Assembly: GCF_000377785.1 (NCBI RefSeq)
Contig: NZ_KB898728.1
Location: 118,473 to 182,472 of the forward strand
Reading direction: 5' to 3'
Length of the DNA: 64,000 nucleotides
Source: Thioalkalivibrio sp. ALJ24
GTDB lineage: Bacteria; Pseudomonadota; Gammaproteobacteria; Ectothiorhodospirales; Ectothiorhodospiraceae
Shown here in pieces: positions 8,370 to 21,687 of this stretch. Positions within the stretch are counted from its first letter, which is position 1. Every line of letters starts with the position of its first letter. The notes under the pieces are model-generated. The model worked only from the letters and a program-made list of their open reading frames with translations, was not told the DNA's origin and ran no database searches. Both the position numbers and the translations under genes were made by a program.

Positions 8370-8636
8370 TCAGCCGCGACTCTCTTCGTGGTCCGGGAGG
8401 GTAATGTTGAGCTCCAGCACCTCGCAGTCGCCCTCACGGTCCACGTTCATCTGGACCGCGTCGTCATCGACCTCGACGTACTTGCGGATCACCTGCAGCA
8501 ATTCCTGCTGCATCGCCGGGAGGTAATCCGGCCCCGAGCGCGCCGCACGTTCGCGCGCCACGATGATCTGCAGCCGTTCCTTGGCCACGCCGGCGCTGCC
8601 TTTCTTCGGCTGACGGAAATAATCGAAGATCCCCAT
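8370..8636 (-). CDS. minE: Cell division topological specificity factor MinE
   Basis: 88 residues, the usual length. The N-terminus MGIFDYF is the membrane-targeting segment, followed by the MinD-binding helix with [15 protein letters not shown]; the C-terminal dimer domain includes [26 protein letters not shown]. MinE stimulates the MinD ATPase and drives pole-to-pole oscillation that places the division site at mid-cell. It lies 3 bases after minD, so it is co-translated or at least co-transcribed with minCD. Confidence 0.97.
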   Translation of the reverse strand: MGIFDYFRQPKKGSAGVAKERLQIIVARERAARSGPDYLPAMQQELLQVIRKYVEVDDDAVQMNVDREGDCEVLELNITLPDHEESRG

Positions 8637-8639
8637 GGC

Positions 8640-9449
8640 CTAACCTCCGAAAAGACGCCCGAACAGGCCACGTTTCGGCGCATCGACGAAGCGCAGCGGC
8701 CGCGACTCTCCGAGGAACCGTGCCACGGCGTCGTCGTACGCCTGCCCGGCGTCGGATTCCATGTCCATGACCACCGGCTGCCCGGCATTGGACGCATTCA
8801 GAACCGCCTGCGACTCCGGGATCACCCCCAGGAGGTCGATCGCCAGGATCTCGCCGACGTCCTCGATGCTCAGCATCTCGCCGCGCTCCACGCGTTCCGG
8901 TGAATAACGGGTGAGCAGCAGCCGCCCTGGAATGGGGTCGCCACCCTGTTCCACCTGGCGGGTCTTGCTGGCAAGAATGCCCAGGATGCGGTCGGAGTCA
9001 CGCACGCTGGAGACCTCGGGATTGGTCACCACGATGGCCTCGTCCGCGTGATAGGCGGCCATCAGCGCACCCCGCTCGATCCCGGCCGGGCTGTCACACA
9101 CGATGTAGTCGAATTCCTCGGCCATCTCGCCGAGCACCCGTTCCACGCCATCCTCGGTCAGCGCGTCCTTGTCGCGCGTCTGCGAGGCCGGAAGGATGTG
9201 AAGGTTGTCCACCCGCTTGTCGCGGATCAGGGCCTGCTTGAGATTCGCGTCGCCGTTGATCACATTGACGAAGTCGTAGACCACGCGTCGCTCGCAGCCC
9301 ATGATCAGGTCGAGGTTGCGCAGGCCCACGTCGAAATCGATCACCGCAGTCCGGTGGCCCCGCAGGGCCAGCCCGGTCGCGATGGCGGCGGAGGTGGTGG
9401 TCTTGCCCACCCCTCCCTTGCCGGAGGTCACCACTACGATACGTGCCAT
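8640..9449 (-). CDS. minD: Septum site-determining ATPase MinD
   Basis: 269 residues. The deviant Walker A motif is GKGGVGKTT near the N-terminus, followed by DFDVGLRNLDLIMGCE and DSPAGIE. The C-terminus KRGLFGRLFGG is an amphipathic helix that binds membrane in an ATP-dependent way. This marks a true MinD and not the ParA-like McdA that positions carboxysomes, which lacks that helix. It recruits MinC and MinE and starts 43 bases after minC. Confidence 0.98.
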   Translation of the reverse strand: MARIVVVTSGKGGVGKTTTSAAIATGLALRGHRTAVIDFDVGLRNLDLIMGCERRVVYDFVNVINGDANLKQALIRDKRVDNLHILPASQTRDKDALTEDGVERVLGEMAEEFDYIVCDSPAGIERGALMAAYHADEAIVVTNPEVSSVRDSDRILGILASKTRQVEQGGDPIPGRLLLTRYSPERVERGEMLSIEDVGEILAIDLLGVIPESQAVLNASNAGQPVVMDMESDAGQAYDDAVARFLGESRPLRFVDAPKRGLFGRLFGG

Positions 9450-9492
9450 GTTGGCTGCGTCTCCTTGAAAGTCGAGGGGGAGCGGGGTCCGC

Positions 9493-10272
9493 TCAGGATT
9501 CCGTGATGTTGATGCTTTCGCCGGCCAGTGTCACCAGCCGATTGTCACCGCGCTCGGCTTCCGTGATGTCTTCGGCAATCCGGTAATGACCGCCAATCGA
9601 CAGCAGCTCGGCCTCCAGACGGCGGCAGAAGATGCGCGCGGTCACCAGCCCGCGCACGCCGGCCAGTGCCCGACCGCGCAGCGGTCCAAGGACCGTGATG
9701 TTGCCGTCGGCGAGCAGCTCCGCGCCCGCCGACACCGGCGCCGTGACCAGCAGGTCCCCGCCACGGGCATAGATCTGCTGCCCCGAGCGGACCGGCTGGT
9801 CCACCACGCGGGTCGCACTGTGGACCGCTACCGGACCCGACGCCGACTGCGTGGCTGCCGACGCCTCGCCCGAAGCCCCTTGATCCGCCGTCTCCCGCGG
9901 CGCGCGGCCCTCGCCCAGCGGCAGCTCACCACTGCCACCACGACCGCCCATCGACAACCGCGGCGGCAGTCCCGTGGCATCCGCCGACTCCAGGGCCCGC
10001 GCCGCCTCGCCGTCCTGCAGCCCGATCAGGCGAAAGCCCTCGGCGCGCACGCGTTCGACCACCTCCCGCAGGGCCGCCTCACCGGCCTCGGCGACCGGTT
10101 CCAGGTCCAGCACGATGGGCATGTCGCGCATCAGTTCCGGCGCCTCGTCGCGCCTTGCCGCCAGCATCATACTCAGGTTCTGCGGCTCGGTGTCGTACAC
10201 CCGTAGCACCGAAACCAGGAGCATGCGGCCCTTGAGTTCGACGGCCTGGACGGAGCTGGGGGAGGCGCTCAT
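9493..10272 (-). CDS. minC: Septum site-determining protein MinC
   Basis: 259 residues from the ATG at 10272 (MSASPSS). An N-terminal FtsZ-inhibiting domain ([16 protein letters not shown]) is joined by a variable linker (about 110-150, rich in Gly, Ala, Ser and Glu) to the C-terminal beta-helix ([28 protein letters not shown]...), which binds MinD. MinC blocks Z-ring assembly away from mid-cell. Earlier in-frame ATGs at 10284 and 10359 are less likely because the promoter described at 10330-10359 lies between or on them. First gene of minCDE. Confidence 0.95.
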   Translation of the reverse strand: MSASPSSVQAVELKGRMLLVSVLRVYDTEPQNLSMMLAARRDEAPELMRDMPIVLDLEPVAEAGEAALREVVERVRAEGFRLIGLQDGEAARALESADATGLPPRLSMGGRGGSGELPLGEGRAPRETADQGASGEASAATQSASGPVAVHSATRVVDQPVRSGQQIYARGGDLLVTAPVSAGAELLADGNITVLGPLRGRALAGVRGLVTARIFCRRLEAELLSIGGHYRIAEDITEAERGDNRLVTLAGESINITES

Positions 10273-10329
10273 GCACGATTCCATGGTCGGAGGGTGGGCA
10301 GTCCGTCCGGGGCCGGACGGAATCGCGCA

Positions 10330-10359
10330 TTTATAGCGTGCTGCCCCGGGGCCCGGCAA
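10330..10359 (-). promoter_or_regulatory. Sigma-70-type promoter of minCDE
   Basis: On the minus strand TTGCCG (10359-10354) and TATAAA (10335-10330) are separated by 18 bases, matching 4/6 and 5/6 of the consensus. The predicted start of transcription is near 10323, giving a leader of about 50 bases before minC. The position supports the chosen minC start. Confidence 0.6.
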
Positions 10360-10396
10360 GCCTCTTCCTTCGAAAGGCCCGGGCCCGCGGGGCGGA

Positions 10397-11176
10397 TCAG
10401 TCGCGCCGGCGCGGCCGTCCGGGGATCAGGGCGGGGGTCCGCGCGACGTATTCGGCGTAACCAGGGCGGGTCTCGTGCAGGCGCGCCTCCAGCAGGGTCA
10501 CCCCGGAGACGCGCAGGATCAGCACGATCATCAGCAACGCAGAGGGCACGGCCCACCAGCCGCCGGCGGCCAGCGCCAGCAGGGCGTAACCGATCCACAC
10601 CACGATCTCGCCGAAGTAATTCGGGTGCCGGCTGTAACGCCACAGCCCGCGGTCCATGACCCGGCCCCGCTGCTGCGGATCGGCCCGGAAGCGAGCCATC
10701 TGTGCATCCGCCACGCTCTCGAAAACGAAACCGGAGGCCCAGACCGCCAGCCCTGCCGCCAGCAGCAGAGGATGCAGCGACTGCGCGCTGACCCCCGCCA
10801 GTACCGGCAGACCGATCACCGCCACCAGCGCGCCCTGGAGGCCGAAGATCGTGACCAGGCTGCGCCGCGCGAAGGCCGCATCACTCAGGTCCCCGCGCAT
10901 CGCGGTGTAGCGGGCATCCTCGCCGTGCCCCCAGTTGCGCCAGGTGATGTAGGCCGACAGGCGCAGCCCCCACAACACCACCGGTACCAGCATCCACAGT
11001 CCCGCCGCCGGGAACCCCGCCAGCCCCCACCACAGCACGCCGACCACGATGAAGCCGATTCCCCAGAAACGGTCCACCAGGCTCGCGTCGCGCCGGCGCA
11101 CCGCCTCGACCCAGACCAGGCTCATCAGGCCCAGGGCCGCCAGCAGGCCCCACAGGAAAGCCAGCGGAAGACTCAT
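10397..11176 (-). CDS. DUF1295 integral membrane protein (steroid 5-alpha-reductase-like)
   Basis: 259 residues from the ATG at 11176, with about six to seven hydrophobic segments. The C-terminal block with [26 protein letters not shown] and [25 protein letters not shown] is typical of DUF1295, related to steroid 5-alpha reductases and isoprenylcysteine methyltransferases. The start codon overlaps the stop of the upstream methyltransferase in an ATGA, so the two are translationally coupled. The pairing suggests a role in modifying membrane fatty acids, perhaps a reduction step. That role is an inference; the substrate is unknown. Confidence 0.88.
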   Translation of the reverse strand: MSLPLAFLWGLLAALGLMSLVWVEAVRRRDASLVDRFWGIGFIVVGVLWWGLAGFPAAGLWMLVPVVLWGLRLSAYITWRNWGHGEDARYTAMRGDLSDAAFARRSLVTIFGLQGALVAVIGLPVLAGVSAQSLHPLLLAAGLAVWASGFVFESVADAQMARFRADPQQRGRVMDRGLWRYSRHPNYFGEIVVWIGYALLALAAGGWWAVPSALLMIVLILRVSGVTLLEARLHETRPGYAEYVARTPALIPGRPRRRD

Positions 11177-12222
11177 TGCGCGGCCTCCCGCAGCGGACGT
11201 TCCAGCAGGGTATGAGACACGAACCACTCCGATCCGCCGTTCCAGGCGAACAGTTCGGCACAGGCCATGTAGAACATCCGCCAGCGCTGGAACACGCGCG
11301 CCGCCTCCGCCGCATCCTGCGTGCGGGAGAACAGCGACAGCAGCCGCTCACGGGCGGCATCCTGGCGTTCCAGCCAGGCGTTCAGGCTGCGCGCATAATG
11401 TTCGCCGCCCACCCGCCACTGATGACACACGCGGAGGTCGTCCTGAAAGTCATGCACCAGATCCTCCGACGGCATCAGCCCGTCGCGGAAAAAATGCCGG
11501 GCCATCCAGTCGGCGTCGCCGTCGGTCTCGAAGAAGTATGGACGGTCACGATGCGCGAACACGTGCATGAAAAAGCGTCCGCCCGGCCGCAGCCAGTCGT
11601 GGATGCGACGGAACAGCTCCGGCCAGTTGCGCATGTGCTCCAACATCTCCACCGACACCACCCGGTCGAAGCCGGTCTGCGCGGGCCGGAAGTCGTTCAT
11701 GTCGGCGGTCACCACCTCCAGGTTGGTCAGGCCGAGGGCATCGCGCCGTTGCTCGATCGCCGCACGCTGGGTCGCCGAATTGGACACCGCCAGGATCGAG
11801 GCCCGCGGGAACTGTTCCGCCATCCACAGCGAGAGCGAACCCCACCCGCAGCCCAGTTCCAGAATCCGCTGGCCATCCGCCAGGCCGGCACGCTCGGTGG
11901 TCAGCTGCAGCATCGCGGCCTCGGCCCCGGCCAGATCCTCGACTCCCTCCGGCCACCATCCGGAGGAATATTTCATCCACGGCCCCAGGCACGCCTCGAA
12001 GTATTCCGTCGGCAGCTCGTAATGCTGTTCGTTGGCGGTGTCGGTGGACAGAGCCACCGGGGCCTCACGCATCGCCCGCACCAGCGCCTCGCGCCGCTGG
12101 CGCACCGCCTCCGGCGCCCCCCCACTCTCGCGCAGCCGCCGGCGCAGCAGGTGACGGACCCCGGCCCGGATGGCTGCATCCGGCACCCGACCGCGTTCTG
12201 CCCAGTCAATCAATCGTTCCAC
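11173..12222 (-). CDS. Cyclopropane-fatty-acyl-phospholipid synthase family methyltransferase
   Basis: 349 residues from the GTG at 12222. AGGAGA lies 7 bases before that GTG, which decides the start over the longer reading to 12327. The SAM-binding motif is ILELGCGWGSLSLWMAEQFP, preceded by the family block TANEQHYELPTEYFEACLG-PWMKYSSGWW. Enzymes of this family transfer a methyl or methylene group from S-adenosylmethionine to the double bond of phospholipid acyl chains. Product type (cyclopropane, methyl-branched, methylene) cannot be read from sequence. It forms a two-gene operon with the DUF1295 protein. Confidence 0.88.
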   Translation of the reverse strand: MERLIDWAERGRVPDAAIRAGVRHLLRRRLRESGGAPEAVRQRREALVRAMREAPVALSTDTANEQHYELPTEYFEACLGPWMKYSSGWWPEGVEDLAGAEAAMLQLTTERAGLADGQRILELGCGWGSLSLWMAEQFPRASILAVSNSATQRAAIEQRRDALGLTNLEVVTADMNDFRPAQTGFDRVVSVEMLEHMRNWPELFRRIHDWLRPGGRFFMHVFAHRDRPYFFETDGDADWMARHFFRDGLMPSEDLVHDFQDDLRVCHQWRVGGEHYARSLNAWLERQDAARERLLSLFSRTQDAAEAARVFQRWRMFYMACAELFAWNGGSEWFVSHTLLERPLREAAQ

Positions 12223-12279
12223 GCCCGTCTCTCCTGTTTGCCCCCGTGCAGGGTTGACCCGAACGCGCAGGCTCGGTTC

Positions 12280-12291
12280 CGGTGTACACCG
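12280..12291. promoter_or_regulatory. Perfect 12-bp palindrome between the methyltransferase and DUF1631 genes
   Basis: CGGTGTACACCG lies 58 bases before the methyltransferase GTG in a 166-base divergent region. It has the form of an operator half-site pair. It shares a TGTACA core with the palindromes at 25282-25303. No known regulator can be assigned. Confidence 0.4.
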
Positions 12292-12388
12292 ACCCCCCGA
12301 AAAAAACGGGTACGGACGTGAGCGCAATCACCCCTCAAGTCCGAAGCCGGTGATAGAGTGAGACCCAATACCCAGTCTGCGCGTGACC

Positions 12389-14788
12389 ATGGCCCAGCCC
12401 TACCGCATCCCGCCCCGTCTGCTGCAACGCGTCTGGACCCCGTTCATGGACGCCTTGCAGGAAAAGAACCGGGCATTCCTCAACGAACTGGATGACCGCC
12501 TGATGGATGCGGCGGAAAAGGCCATCGACAGCCAGCGTGCCCAGCAGAACATGATGCTGTCGCGGCAGATCCGCATGGCCGCCCATCCCGTGCTCGAACA
12601 GTTCCGCAACGGACTGGCGCAGAGACTGGTGCCCGCACCGGTCGATTTTGACGAAGGTAGCGATGCGGAAGACGACTCGCTCGAACTGAGCGTGATGGAT
12701 CAGGAAGCGACCGAGCGGGAAGTCGCGCTGCGCAAGGTGGTCGCCGGGGCGCGCTCGGTCATGTCACACGAGATCGACGCCCTGGAACAGCTCACGCGGG
12801 ATTACCATCTGGCCTCCTCCCCGGAAGCGGCACCATGGCATCCGCATGCCCTGGGCGAGGCCTTCCTGAAAGCCGTCGAAGCAGTGCCACTGCCGCCCGA
12901 AGACTGTCTGATGCTGCTTCACTGGTTCGACCGCGACGTAATTCGCGACCTGCAGCCGGAGATGCAGGCCCTGCTGCGTGCGTTCGGGGAGGCCGGTCTG
13001 GCCGTCCCAGAGCTGGGTCCGGTCGCCCGCTCGCGGACCACCGGAGGCAGTGGACCGTCCCGCGGAGGACCGGGACCGCAGGAGCCCGCTCCGGACAATG
13101 CTCCGGAAGCCGGGGCGACACCCGGCCAGCCCCCGGGTGCCGTGGCACCTGCCGGCCACTGGGGCCAGTTCGGCTATGTCGTCCCTTCGGGAGATCGGGG
13201 CTTGGTGCCCGCCGGGGGCGGGGCAACGCCGCAGGGCATGACGGGCCCACTGGCAGTGGCCACCATGGTCCAGAACGCCCCCAGCCGCGAATCGCTGGAG
13301 CCGTTCATCATGGACCTGCTCCAGGGCCTGTTCGACCTGATCCTCAAGCGCGACGACCTCAACCCGGCCCTGCGTGAACCGCTGGCCGATCTCCAGCTCC
13401 CGCTGGTGCGCATCGCCATGCAGGACGCCAGTTTCTTCCGCGACAAGCAGCACCCGGCGCGCCAGCTCACCGGGCTGCTGTTGAATATCGCCCTGCGGGT
13501 GGATCCCGACCTGAATCTTGGCGACGCCCGCGAGCTGCCGCTGGCGCGGCTGGTGGCCGAACACGTCGAACGCCTGCGCAGCGCCGGCCTGGACAGCGCC
13601 GACGCCTATCAGAGCGCACTGCAGGCCCTGCGCGAAGACCTCGAGCAGGTCGAGTCGGAGATCGAAACCGAGGCGGCCGAGGAACGCCGGGAGGCGGAAC
13701 AGGAGGAGACCCGGATCGAGGTCTCCTGGAAGATGGAGACCACCGTCCACCAGACCGTGGAAAGCGCCGGACGCGGCCTGCCCGACCAGGCCCGTCAGCA
13801 GCTGATGGACGCCTGGGTCCCGCTGCTCACCGCGGAGGAGACCGCCCGCGTGGCGACGGCCCCCGAATCGCGGGGCAGTACGGACGCCGCCACCGCGCCG
13901 GCCCCTGTGCAGGACGGCGGTCCGGGATCCTCTCGGGCGTCCGACGTCCCGGCCGGCGCCGCGGAGACGGGCACCACGGACGGGCCCGACGACGAGACCC
14001 CGGCCGCCACCCCCGGCGAACAGCCTGCGGACACCGCCGCATCCGCCGCCGTTGACAGCCAGGAAACCGACGACGGCCGGGAATCCCCCGCCGGGCTCGC
14101 GCTGCTCGAGGAACTGCTGCAGCTGATGCGCGAGGCCCCGGATTTCAAGTCCTCCGCACCACTGCTGGCCCGCATCCGCGCCTATCTGGACCGGGCTCCG
14201 CTGTCGCCGGAGGAGCGCGCCCGCATCAAGTCCGATCTGGTCAGTGCCCACCTGATGGCCGCGGGACGCAAGCCCGCCCGCCCCGAGCCGGCAGAGCCGG
14301 GCGCCGGAGAGTCCGCTCACGAAACGGGCGGCACCGGATCCTCGGAGGCCGCGAGCACCCGCGATCAGGATTTCGGGAAAACCAGCTCGGAGCGCACTCG
14401 CGAACGCGGCCGACGCAGCGAGGGCCGCTCGACGGCCAGTCCGTTCGCCACCGCAGCGCGCCTCCCGGACGACGACCCGTCACTGATGCGCGATCACGAC
14501 GACGAGCACGTGGACACCGCCGACAGCCTGGCGTCCGGCACCTGGATCCAGTTCACCTCGCCCGCCGGCACCCGGGTCACGCGCATGAAGCTGGTCTGGC
14601 GCGGCACCAACTCCGGGCGCTTCCTGTTCACCGATGCCGCCGGCCGCAGCAAGCGCCAGCACAGCCTCCAGGGACTGGCCCAGGAGTTCCGCACCGGACG
14701 CGCACAAATCATCCCGGAAGAGTCCCTGTTCGATCATCTGATGGAGCAGAAGCTGGGCACGGGGGAATCGGCCGGCGCCACCGGCTGA
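12389..14788 (+). CDS. DUF1631 family protein
   Basis: 799 residues from the ATG at 12389; a GTG two codons earlier (12383) is equally open and neither has a clear ribosome binding site. The N-terminus (LLQRVWTPFMDALQEKNRAFLNELDDRLMDAAEKA, split here as a long helix) and the C-terminus (GTWIQFTSPAGTRVTRMKLVW...GRFLFTDAAG) match DUF1631, a large proteobacterial family sometimes misnamed thymidine phosphorylase. The centre (about 550-720) is low-complexity and rich in Ala, Glu, Thr and Pro. The C-terminal fold resembles PilZ-like beta barrels, so a cyclic-di-GMP link is conceivable but unproven. Convergent with the hydantoinase gene. Confidence 0.8.
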   Translation: MAQPYRIPPRLLQRVWTPFMDALQEKNRAFLNELDDRLMDAAEKAIDSQRAQQNMMLSRQIRMAAHPVLEQFRNGLAQRLVPAPVDFDEGSDAEDDSLELSVMDQEATEREVALRKVVAGARSVMSHEIDALEQLTRDYHLASSPEAAPWHPHALGEAFLKAVEAVPLPPEDCLMLLHWFDRDVIRDLQPEMQALLRAFGEAGLAVPELGPVARSRTTGGSGPSRGGPGPQEPAPDNAPEAGATPGQPPGAVAPAGHWGQFGYVVPSGDRGLVPAGGGATPQGMTGPLAVATMVQNAPSRESLEPFIMDLLQGLFDLILKRDDLNPALREPLADLQLPLVRIAMQDASFFRDKQHPARQLTGLLLNIALRVDPDLNLGDARELPLARLVAEHVERLRSAGLDSADAYQSALQALREDLEQVESEIETEAAEERREAEQEETRIEVSWKMETTVHQTVESAGRGLPDQARQQLMDAWVPLLTAEETARVATAPESRGSTDAATAPAPVQDGGPGSSRASDVPAGAAETGTTDGPDDETPAATPGEQPADTAASAAVDSQETDDGRESPAGLALLEELLQLMREAPDFKSSAPLLARIRAYLDRAPLSPEERARIKSDLVSAHLMAAGRKPARPEPAEPGAGESAHETGGTGSSEAASTRDQDFGKTSSERTRERGRRSEGRSTASPFATAARLPDDDPSLMRDHDDEHVDTADSLASGTWIQFTSPAGTRVTRMKLVWRGTNSGRFLFTDAAGRSKRQHSLQGLAQEFRTGRAQIIPEESLFDHLMEQKLGTGESAGATG

Positions 14789-14823
14789 CGCCTCGCGCGG
14801 GCCGCCCCGCCGAACGACCGGCT

Positions 14824-18546
<3,723 letters not shown>

Positions 18547-18621
18547 TGCGCCCCGAACTCGCCGCGCCGCGGCCGGTCGCAGGACCACCCGCCCACGCAT
18601 CGCAGGGAAACGCAGACCCCC

Positions 18622-19749
18622 ATGGATCCCGTCACCCACGCCAGCCTCGGCGCCGCCGTCGGCGGCCTCGTCCTCGGTTCACGGCTGGGGCGCAAGGCCC
18701 TGGTACTCGGCGCGCTGGTCGCCCTGATTCCGGATCTCGACATCTTCATAGCTTACGGGGATGCGGTTTCGGATTTCACCCTGCACCGGGGATTCAGTCA
18801 TTCGATCCCGGTGCTGTTGCTGTTCTCGCTGGCTGCCGCCGGGCTGGCCTCGCGGATCCCGGCGACGCGCGACATCGGCTTTGCCCGCTGGTGGTGGTTC
18901 TTTGCGCTGGTGCTGGTCACCCACGTGCTCAACGATGCCCTGACCACCTACGGCACCCAGGTCCTCTGGCCACTACCGGTGGGCCCGGTGGGGACCGCGT
19001 CGATCTTCGTGATCGACCCGCTGTACACCCTGCCGCTGCTGATCGGGGTGATCGTCGCGGCCTTCTGGCGCTTTGCCCCTCGGGCGCTGGTGGCCGGTCT
19101 GGTGCTCTCCACCGCCTATGCCGGCGGCGGCCTGGCCCTGCAGGCGTGGCTGGACCGCAACATCCAGCCCGCGCTGGCCCAGGCCGGGCTGGAAGACCAG
19201 CCACGGCTGGTCCAGCCAACCCCGTTCAACATGCTCGTGTGGCGGGTCACGGTGCTCGACGGCAACCACTTCCACGAGGCCTGGGTCGGGATCTTCGATG
19301 AGCCGATCCGGCCCGATTTCGAGACCTTCCGCCGCGACCCGCACGGGCTCGAAGAAGCCGCCATGGAACTGGAAGACGGCCGGCGTCTGCGCGAATTCAG
19401 CGGCCCGTTCCTGCGCTTTCACGCGCAGTACGACGAGGACCGTCCGCCGCGCCTGGTCGCCACCGACATCCGCCTGGGCGGCCCCGGCTACTTCCCCTTC
19501 GGCTTCGCCATCGCCGAACGCGAAAACGGTGAATGGCAGCCGATCAGCAGCGAACGGGTGCGCGAGGAAGGGCCGCTGGACGATGCCCTGCACGCGCTGG
19601 CGCGGCGCGCCTTCCAGCCCGATCGCATCGGCTGCATGGGCGATCTGGCCGCGCCGGAGTACTTCGTGACCAATCCGCCGCCGCGCTGTCGCATGCGCAT
19701 GGGCCTGCCCGGTGCCCACCCCGGCGATCCGATCCGGCCGCGCCTGTAG
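18622..19749 (+). CDS. Membrane-bound metal-dependent hydrolase, DUF457/YdjM family
   Basis: 375 residues. The N-terminus [19 protein letters not shown] and the motifs [21 protein letters not shown] and [14 protein letters not shown] carry the conserved His and Asp residues of the family; four or five hydrophobic segments lie between residues 8 and 175. The last 200 residues are soluble and appear to be an exported or cytosolic extra domain. Members are predicted inner-membrane hydrolases; in E. coli the relative YdjM is LexA-controlled. Substrate unknown. It starts 75 bases from the divergent oxoprolinase gene. Confidence 0.85.
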   Translation: MDPVTHASLGAAVGGLVLGSRLGRKALVLGALVALIPDLDIFIAYGDAVSDFTLHRGFSHSIPVLLLFSLAAAGLASRIPATRDIGFARWWWFFALVLVTHVLNDALTTYGTQVLWPLPVGPVGTASIFVIDPLYTLPLLIGVIVAAFWRFAPRALVAGLVLSTAYAGGGLALQAWLDRNIQPALAQAGLEDQPRLVQPTPFNMLVWRVTVLDGNHFHEAWVGIFDEPIRPDFETFRRDPHGLEEAAMELEDGRRLREFSGPFLRFHAQYDEDRPPRLVATDIRLGGPGYFPFGFAIAERENGEWQPISSERVREEGPLDDALHALARRAFQPDRIGCMGDLAAPEYFVTNPPPRCRMRMGLPGAHPGDPIRPRL

Positions 19750-19763
19750 ATAAACGCCGATCC

Positions 19764-20129
19764 ATGTGCCCGCCCGGGAACCGCCATCGCGGATCACCGT
19801 CGAAATCGTCGCCGGGAACACCCCCGGAAGCCCCCGCCAGCGGGCCATGCGAGCTGTGCGGGCGCCACGAGCGCCTGACCCGGCACCACCTGATTCCACG
19901 CAAGCAGCACCGGCGCCGGCGCATCCGCCGCCGGTTCACGCGCGCCGAACGCGAGGGCCGCCTGCTGCAGGTCTGCCGCCCGTGCCACGACCACATCCAC
20001 CGCCAGTTCGACGAACAGACCCTCGCCGAACGTCTGAACACTCGCGAGGCCCTGCTGGCCGAGCCTGCCATCCGGCGCTTCGTGGACTGGATCGCCGAGC
20101 GTCCGCCGGGTTTCCAGCCCCGCCGCTGA
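19764..20129 (+). CDS. Small HNH-type zinc-finger protein
   Basis: 121 residues. The pattern is Cys29-x-x-Cys32, then HHLIP (His41-His42), then C71-R-P-C74-H75-D-H-I-H79, the treble-clef zinc knuckle and HNH active-site layout. The segment between is highly basic (KQHRRRRIRRRF). Small stand-alone HNH proteins of this type are common in proteobacteria and usually called HNH endonucleases, but no activity has been shown for them here. The C-terminal block TLAERLNTREALLAEPAIRRFVDWI is conserved in the group. It follows the DUF457 gene by 14 bases and may be in the same operon. No methylase or toxin partner is adjacent. Confidence 0.75.
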   Translation: MCPPGNRHRGSPSKSSPGTPPEAPASGPCELCGRHERLTRHHLIPRKQHRRRRIRRRFTRAEREGRLLQVCRPCHDHIHRQFDEQTLAERLNTREALLAEPAIRRFVDWIAERPPGFQPRR

Positions 20130-20187
20130 CCCCTCCCGCCGACACCGGCTCTTGAGCCCGGCGCCGCCGCGGGGTAGCGTCTGCGTC

Positions 20188-20583
20188 ATGCAGTTTTCCG
20201 AACTCACCTCCGACGGCGTCACCTATCGCATCACCGGGCATGCCCCGGGTGCGATCGGGATCAACGAAATCGGCTACCATGCCAGCCTGATCGTGCGGCC
20301 GCGCTCGCTGCATCAGGACTGGCCGGTGCGCGCGGCCGGCGAGCTGGACCTCGCGGCGCTGGAACCGGTCCTCGAAGACCCCCCGGAGGTACTGCTGATC
20401 GGAACCGGCGAAGTCAGCCGCTTTCCCCCACGCGAACTGCGGCGCGAACTGCAGCGGCGCGAACTGGGGGTGGAGATCATGGATACCGCAGCGGCCTGCC
20501 GGACCTACAACCTGATCATGGCCGAGGGGCGCGATGTGGCCGCGGCCCTGATCGTGGAACCGGCAGAAGCCGCCGACGACTGA
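20188..20583 (+). CDS. Mth938-like domain protein (DUF498)
   Basis: 131 residues from the ATG at 20188. The motifs IGINEIGYHASLIVRP, PEVLLIGTGE and LGVEIMDTAAACRTYNLIMAEGRDVAAALI define the Mth938/NDUFAF3-like fold. In mitochondria the relative NDUFAF3 helps assemble respiratory complex I; in bacteria the role is unknown. The gene is convergent with rpoS, separated by 34 bases that include a short G-C hairpin (20595-20611). An in-frame start 36 bases upstream is possible but not supported by similarity. Confidence 0.85.
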   Translation: MQFSELTSDGVTYRITGHAPGAIGINEIGYHASLIVRPRSLHQDWPVRAAGELDLAALEPVLEDPPEVLLIGTGEVSRFPPRELRRELQRRELGVEIMDTAAACRTYNLIMAEGRDVAAALIVEPAEAADD

Positions 20584-20594
20584 GTCGCTGAAAA

Positions 20595-20611
20595 CCGGGC
20601 TCCGGACCCGG
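20595..20611. terminator. Short hairpin between convergent Mth938 gene and rpoS
   Basis: CCGGG and CCCGG arms with a 7-base loop. It is preceded by AAAA on the plus strand, so on the minus strand (rpoS side) the stem is followed by UUUU-like bases (TTTTC). It could terminate rpoS transcription. The stem is short, so confidence is modest. Confidence 0.4.
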
Positions 20612-20617
20612 CAGCAC

Positions 20618-21658
20618 TCAGGACCCGGGCAGCACCTCGTCGCCCTTCATCCCGCGCGATTCCAGCAGCCGCCGCAGGCGCTTGAGCGCATCCATCTGGA
20701 TCTGGCGCACGCGTTCACGCGTGACCCCGATCTCCGCGCCCACCTTCTCCAGGGTGGAACGCTCGAAGCCGTGCAGACCGAAGCGGCGCACCAGCACCTC
20801 GCGCTGCTTGTCATCCAGCAGGCCCAGCCATTCCTCCACCAGATCCTGGATATCCTGATCCTCGAGGATGGACGAGGGCTCCACCGCGTTCACGTCGGCG
20901 AGGATGTCGGTCAGGGACCGATCGCCTTCCGGGCCCGGTGGCAGGTCCATGGAGGTCGAGGGTTCGGACATCGCCCGCAGTTTCTGGATCTCCGCCACTG
21001 GCTTGTCGAGACGTGCGGCCAGCTCTTCCTCGGTGGGGTCGCGCCCCAGCTCCTGGGTCAGTTCGCGCGCCACCCGTGCATGCGTACGCAGCTCCTTGGA
21101 TACGTGCACCGGGATGCGAATGGTGCGCCCCTGATTCATCAGCGCGCGCTCGATGGTCTGGCGGATCCACCAGGTCGCGTAGGTGGAGAAACGAAAGCCG
21201 CGCTCCGGATCGAATTTCTCCACCGCATGCATCAGGCCGAGATTGCCCTCCTCGATCAGGTCGAGCAGCGGCAGCCCGCGGTTGAGGTAGCGCCGCGCGA
21301 TCTTCACCACCAGGCGCAGGTTGCATTCGATCATCCGCTGGCGCCCGGCCTCGTCGCCCTGACGCGCCAGGCGGGCGTAATGGCGCTCCTCCTCCGGGGT
21401 CAGCAACGGGCGGAACTCGATGTCGCGCAGATACAGCTGGATCGCATCCAGCTCGGCGGGCCTGGCGTCGCGCAGGGTACGCGGACGCACCGGGACCTCG
21501 TCCTCCGGGGTCAGCGACGCCTCCGGGTCGACCGCCCCGGCCTCCTCCTGCGGCTCGTCTTCCATCTCCGGGGAATGCAGATCCGAGGTCTCCAGCGGAG
21601 ATTCGGGCTCCGGGCCTTCGGGGCCGTGGACATCGGCCCGGTGGCGGGAATCAGTCAT
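20618..21658 (-). CDS. rpoS: RNA polymerase sigma factor RpoS
   Basis: 346 residues from the ATG at 21658. Region 1.2-2 includes [21 protein letters not shown] and the -10 recognition block [24 protein letters not shown]; region 4 contains [31 protein letters not shown]. The conserved [27 protein letters not shown] is typical of RpoS and not of RpoD or RpoH. It directs the stationary-phase and general stress response. The N-terminal 50 residues are acidic and variable. nlpD lies just upstream; in E. coli the main rpoS promoter is within nlpD, and the same is plausible here. Confidence 0.96.
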   Translation of the reverse strand: MTDSRHRADVHGPEGPEPESPLETSDLHSPEMEDEPQEEAGAVDPEASLTPEDEVPVRPRTLRDARPAELDAIQLYLRDIEFRPLLTPEEERHYARLARQGDEAGRQRMIECNLRLVVKIARRYLNRGLPLLDLIEEGNLGLMHAVEKFDPERGFRFSTYATWWIRQTIERALMNQGRTIRIPVHVSKELRTHARVARELTQELGRDPTEEELAARLDKPVAEIQKLRAMSEPSTSMDLPPGPEGDRSLTDILADVNAVEPSSILEDQDIQDLVEEWLGLLDDKQREVLVRRFGLHGFERSTLEKVGAEIGVTRERVRQIQMDALKRLRRLLESRGMKGDEVLPGS

Positions 21659-21687
21659 GCGTGAACCTGCCTCTCGACTGCTTCTGT

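Noticed and set aside
8640-9449. MinD as a McdA-like carboxysome positioning ATPase
   Set aside because: The C-terminal membrane-targeting helix, MinC and MinE partners and the family motifs are those of true MinD.
19764-20129. Homing endonuclease or restriction system
   Set aside because: The HNH protein is short and stand-alone, with no methylase, intron or intein boundary nearby.
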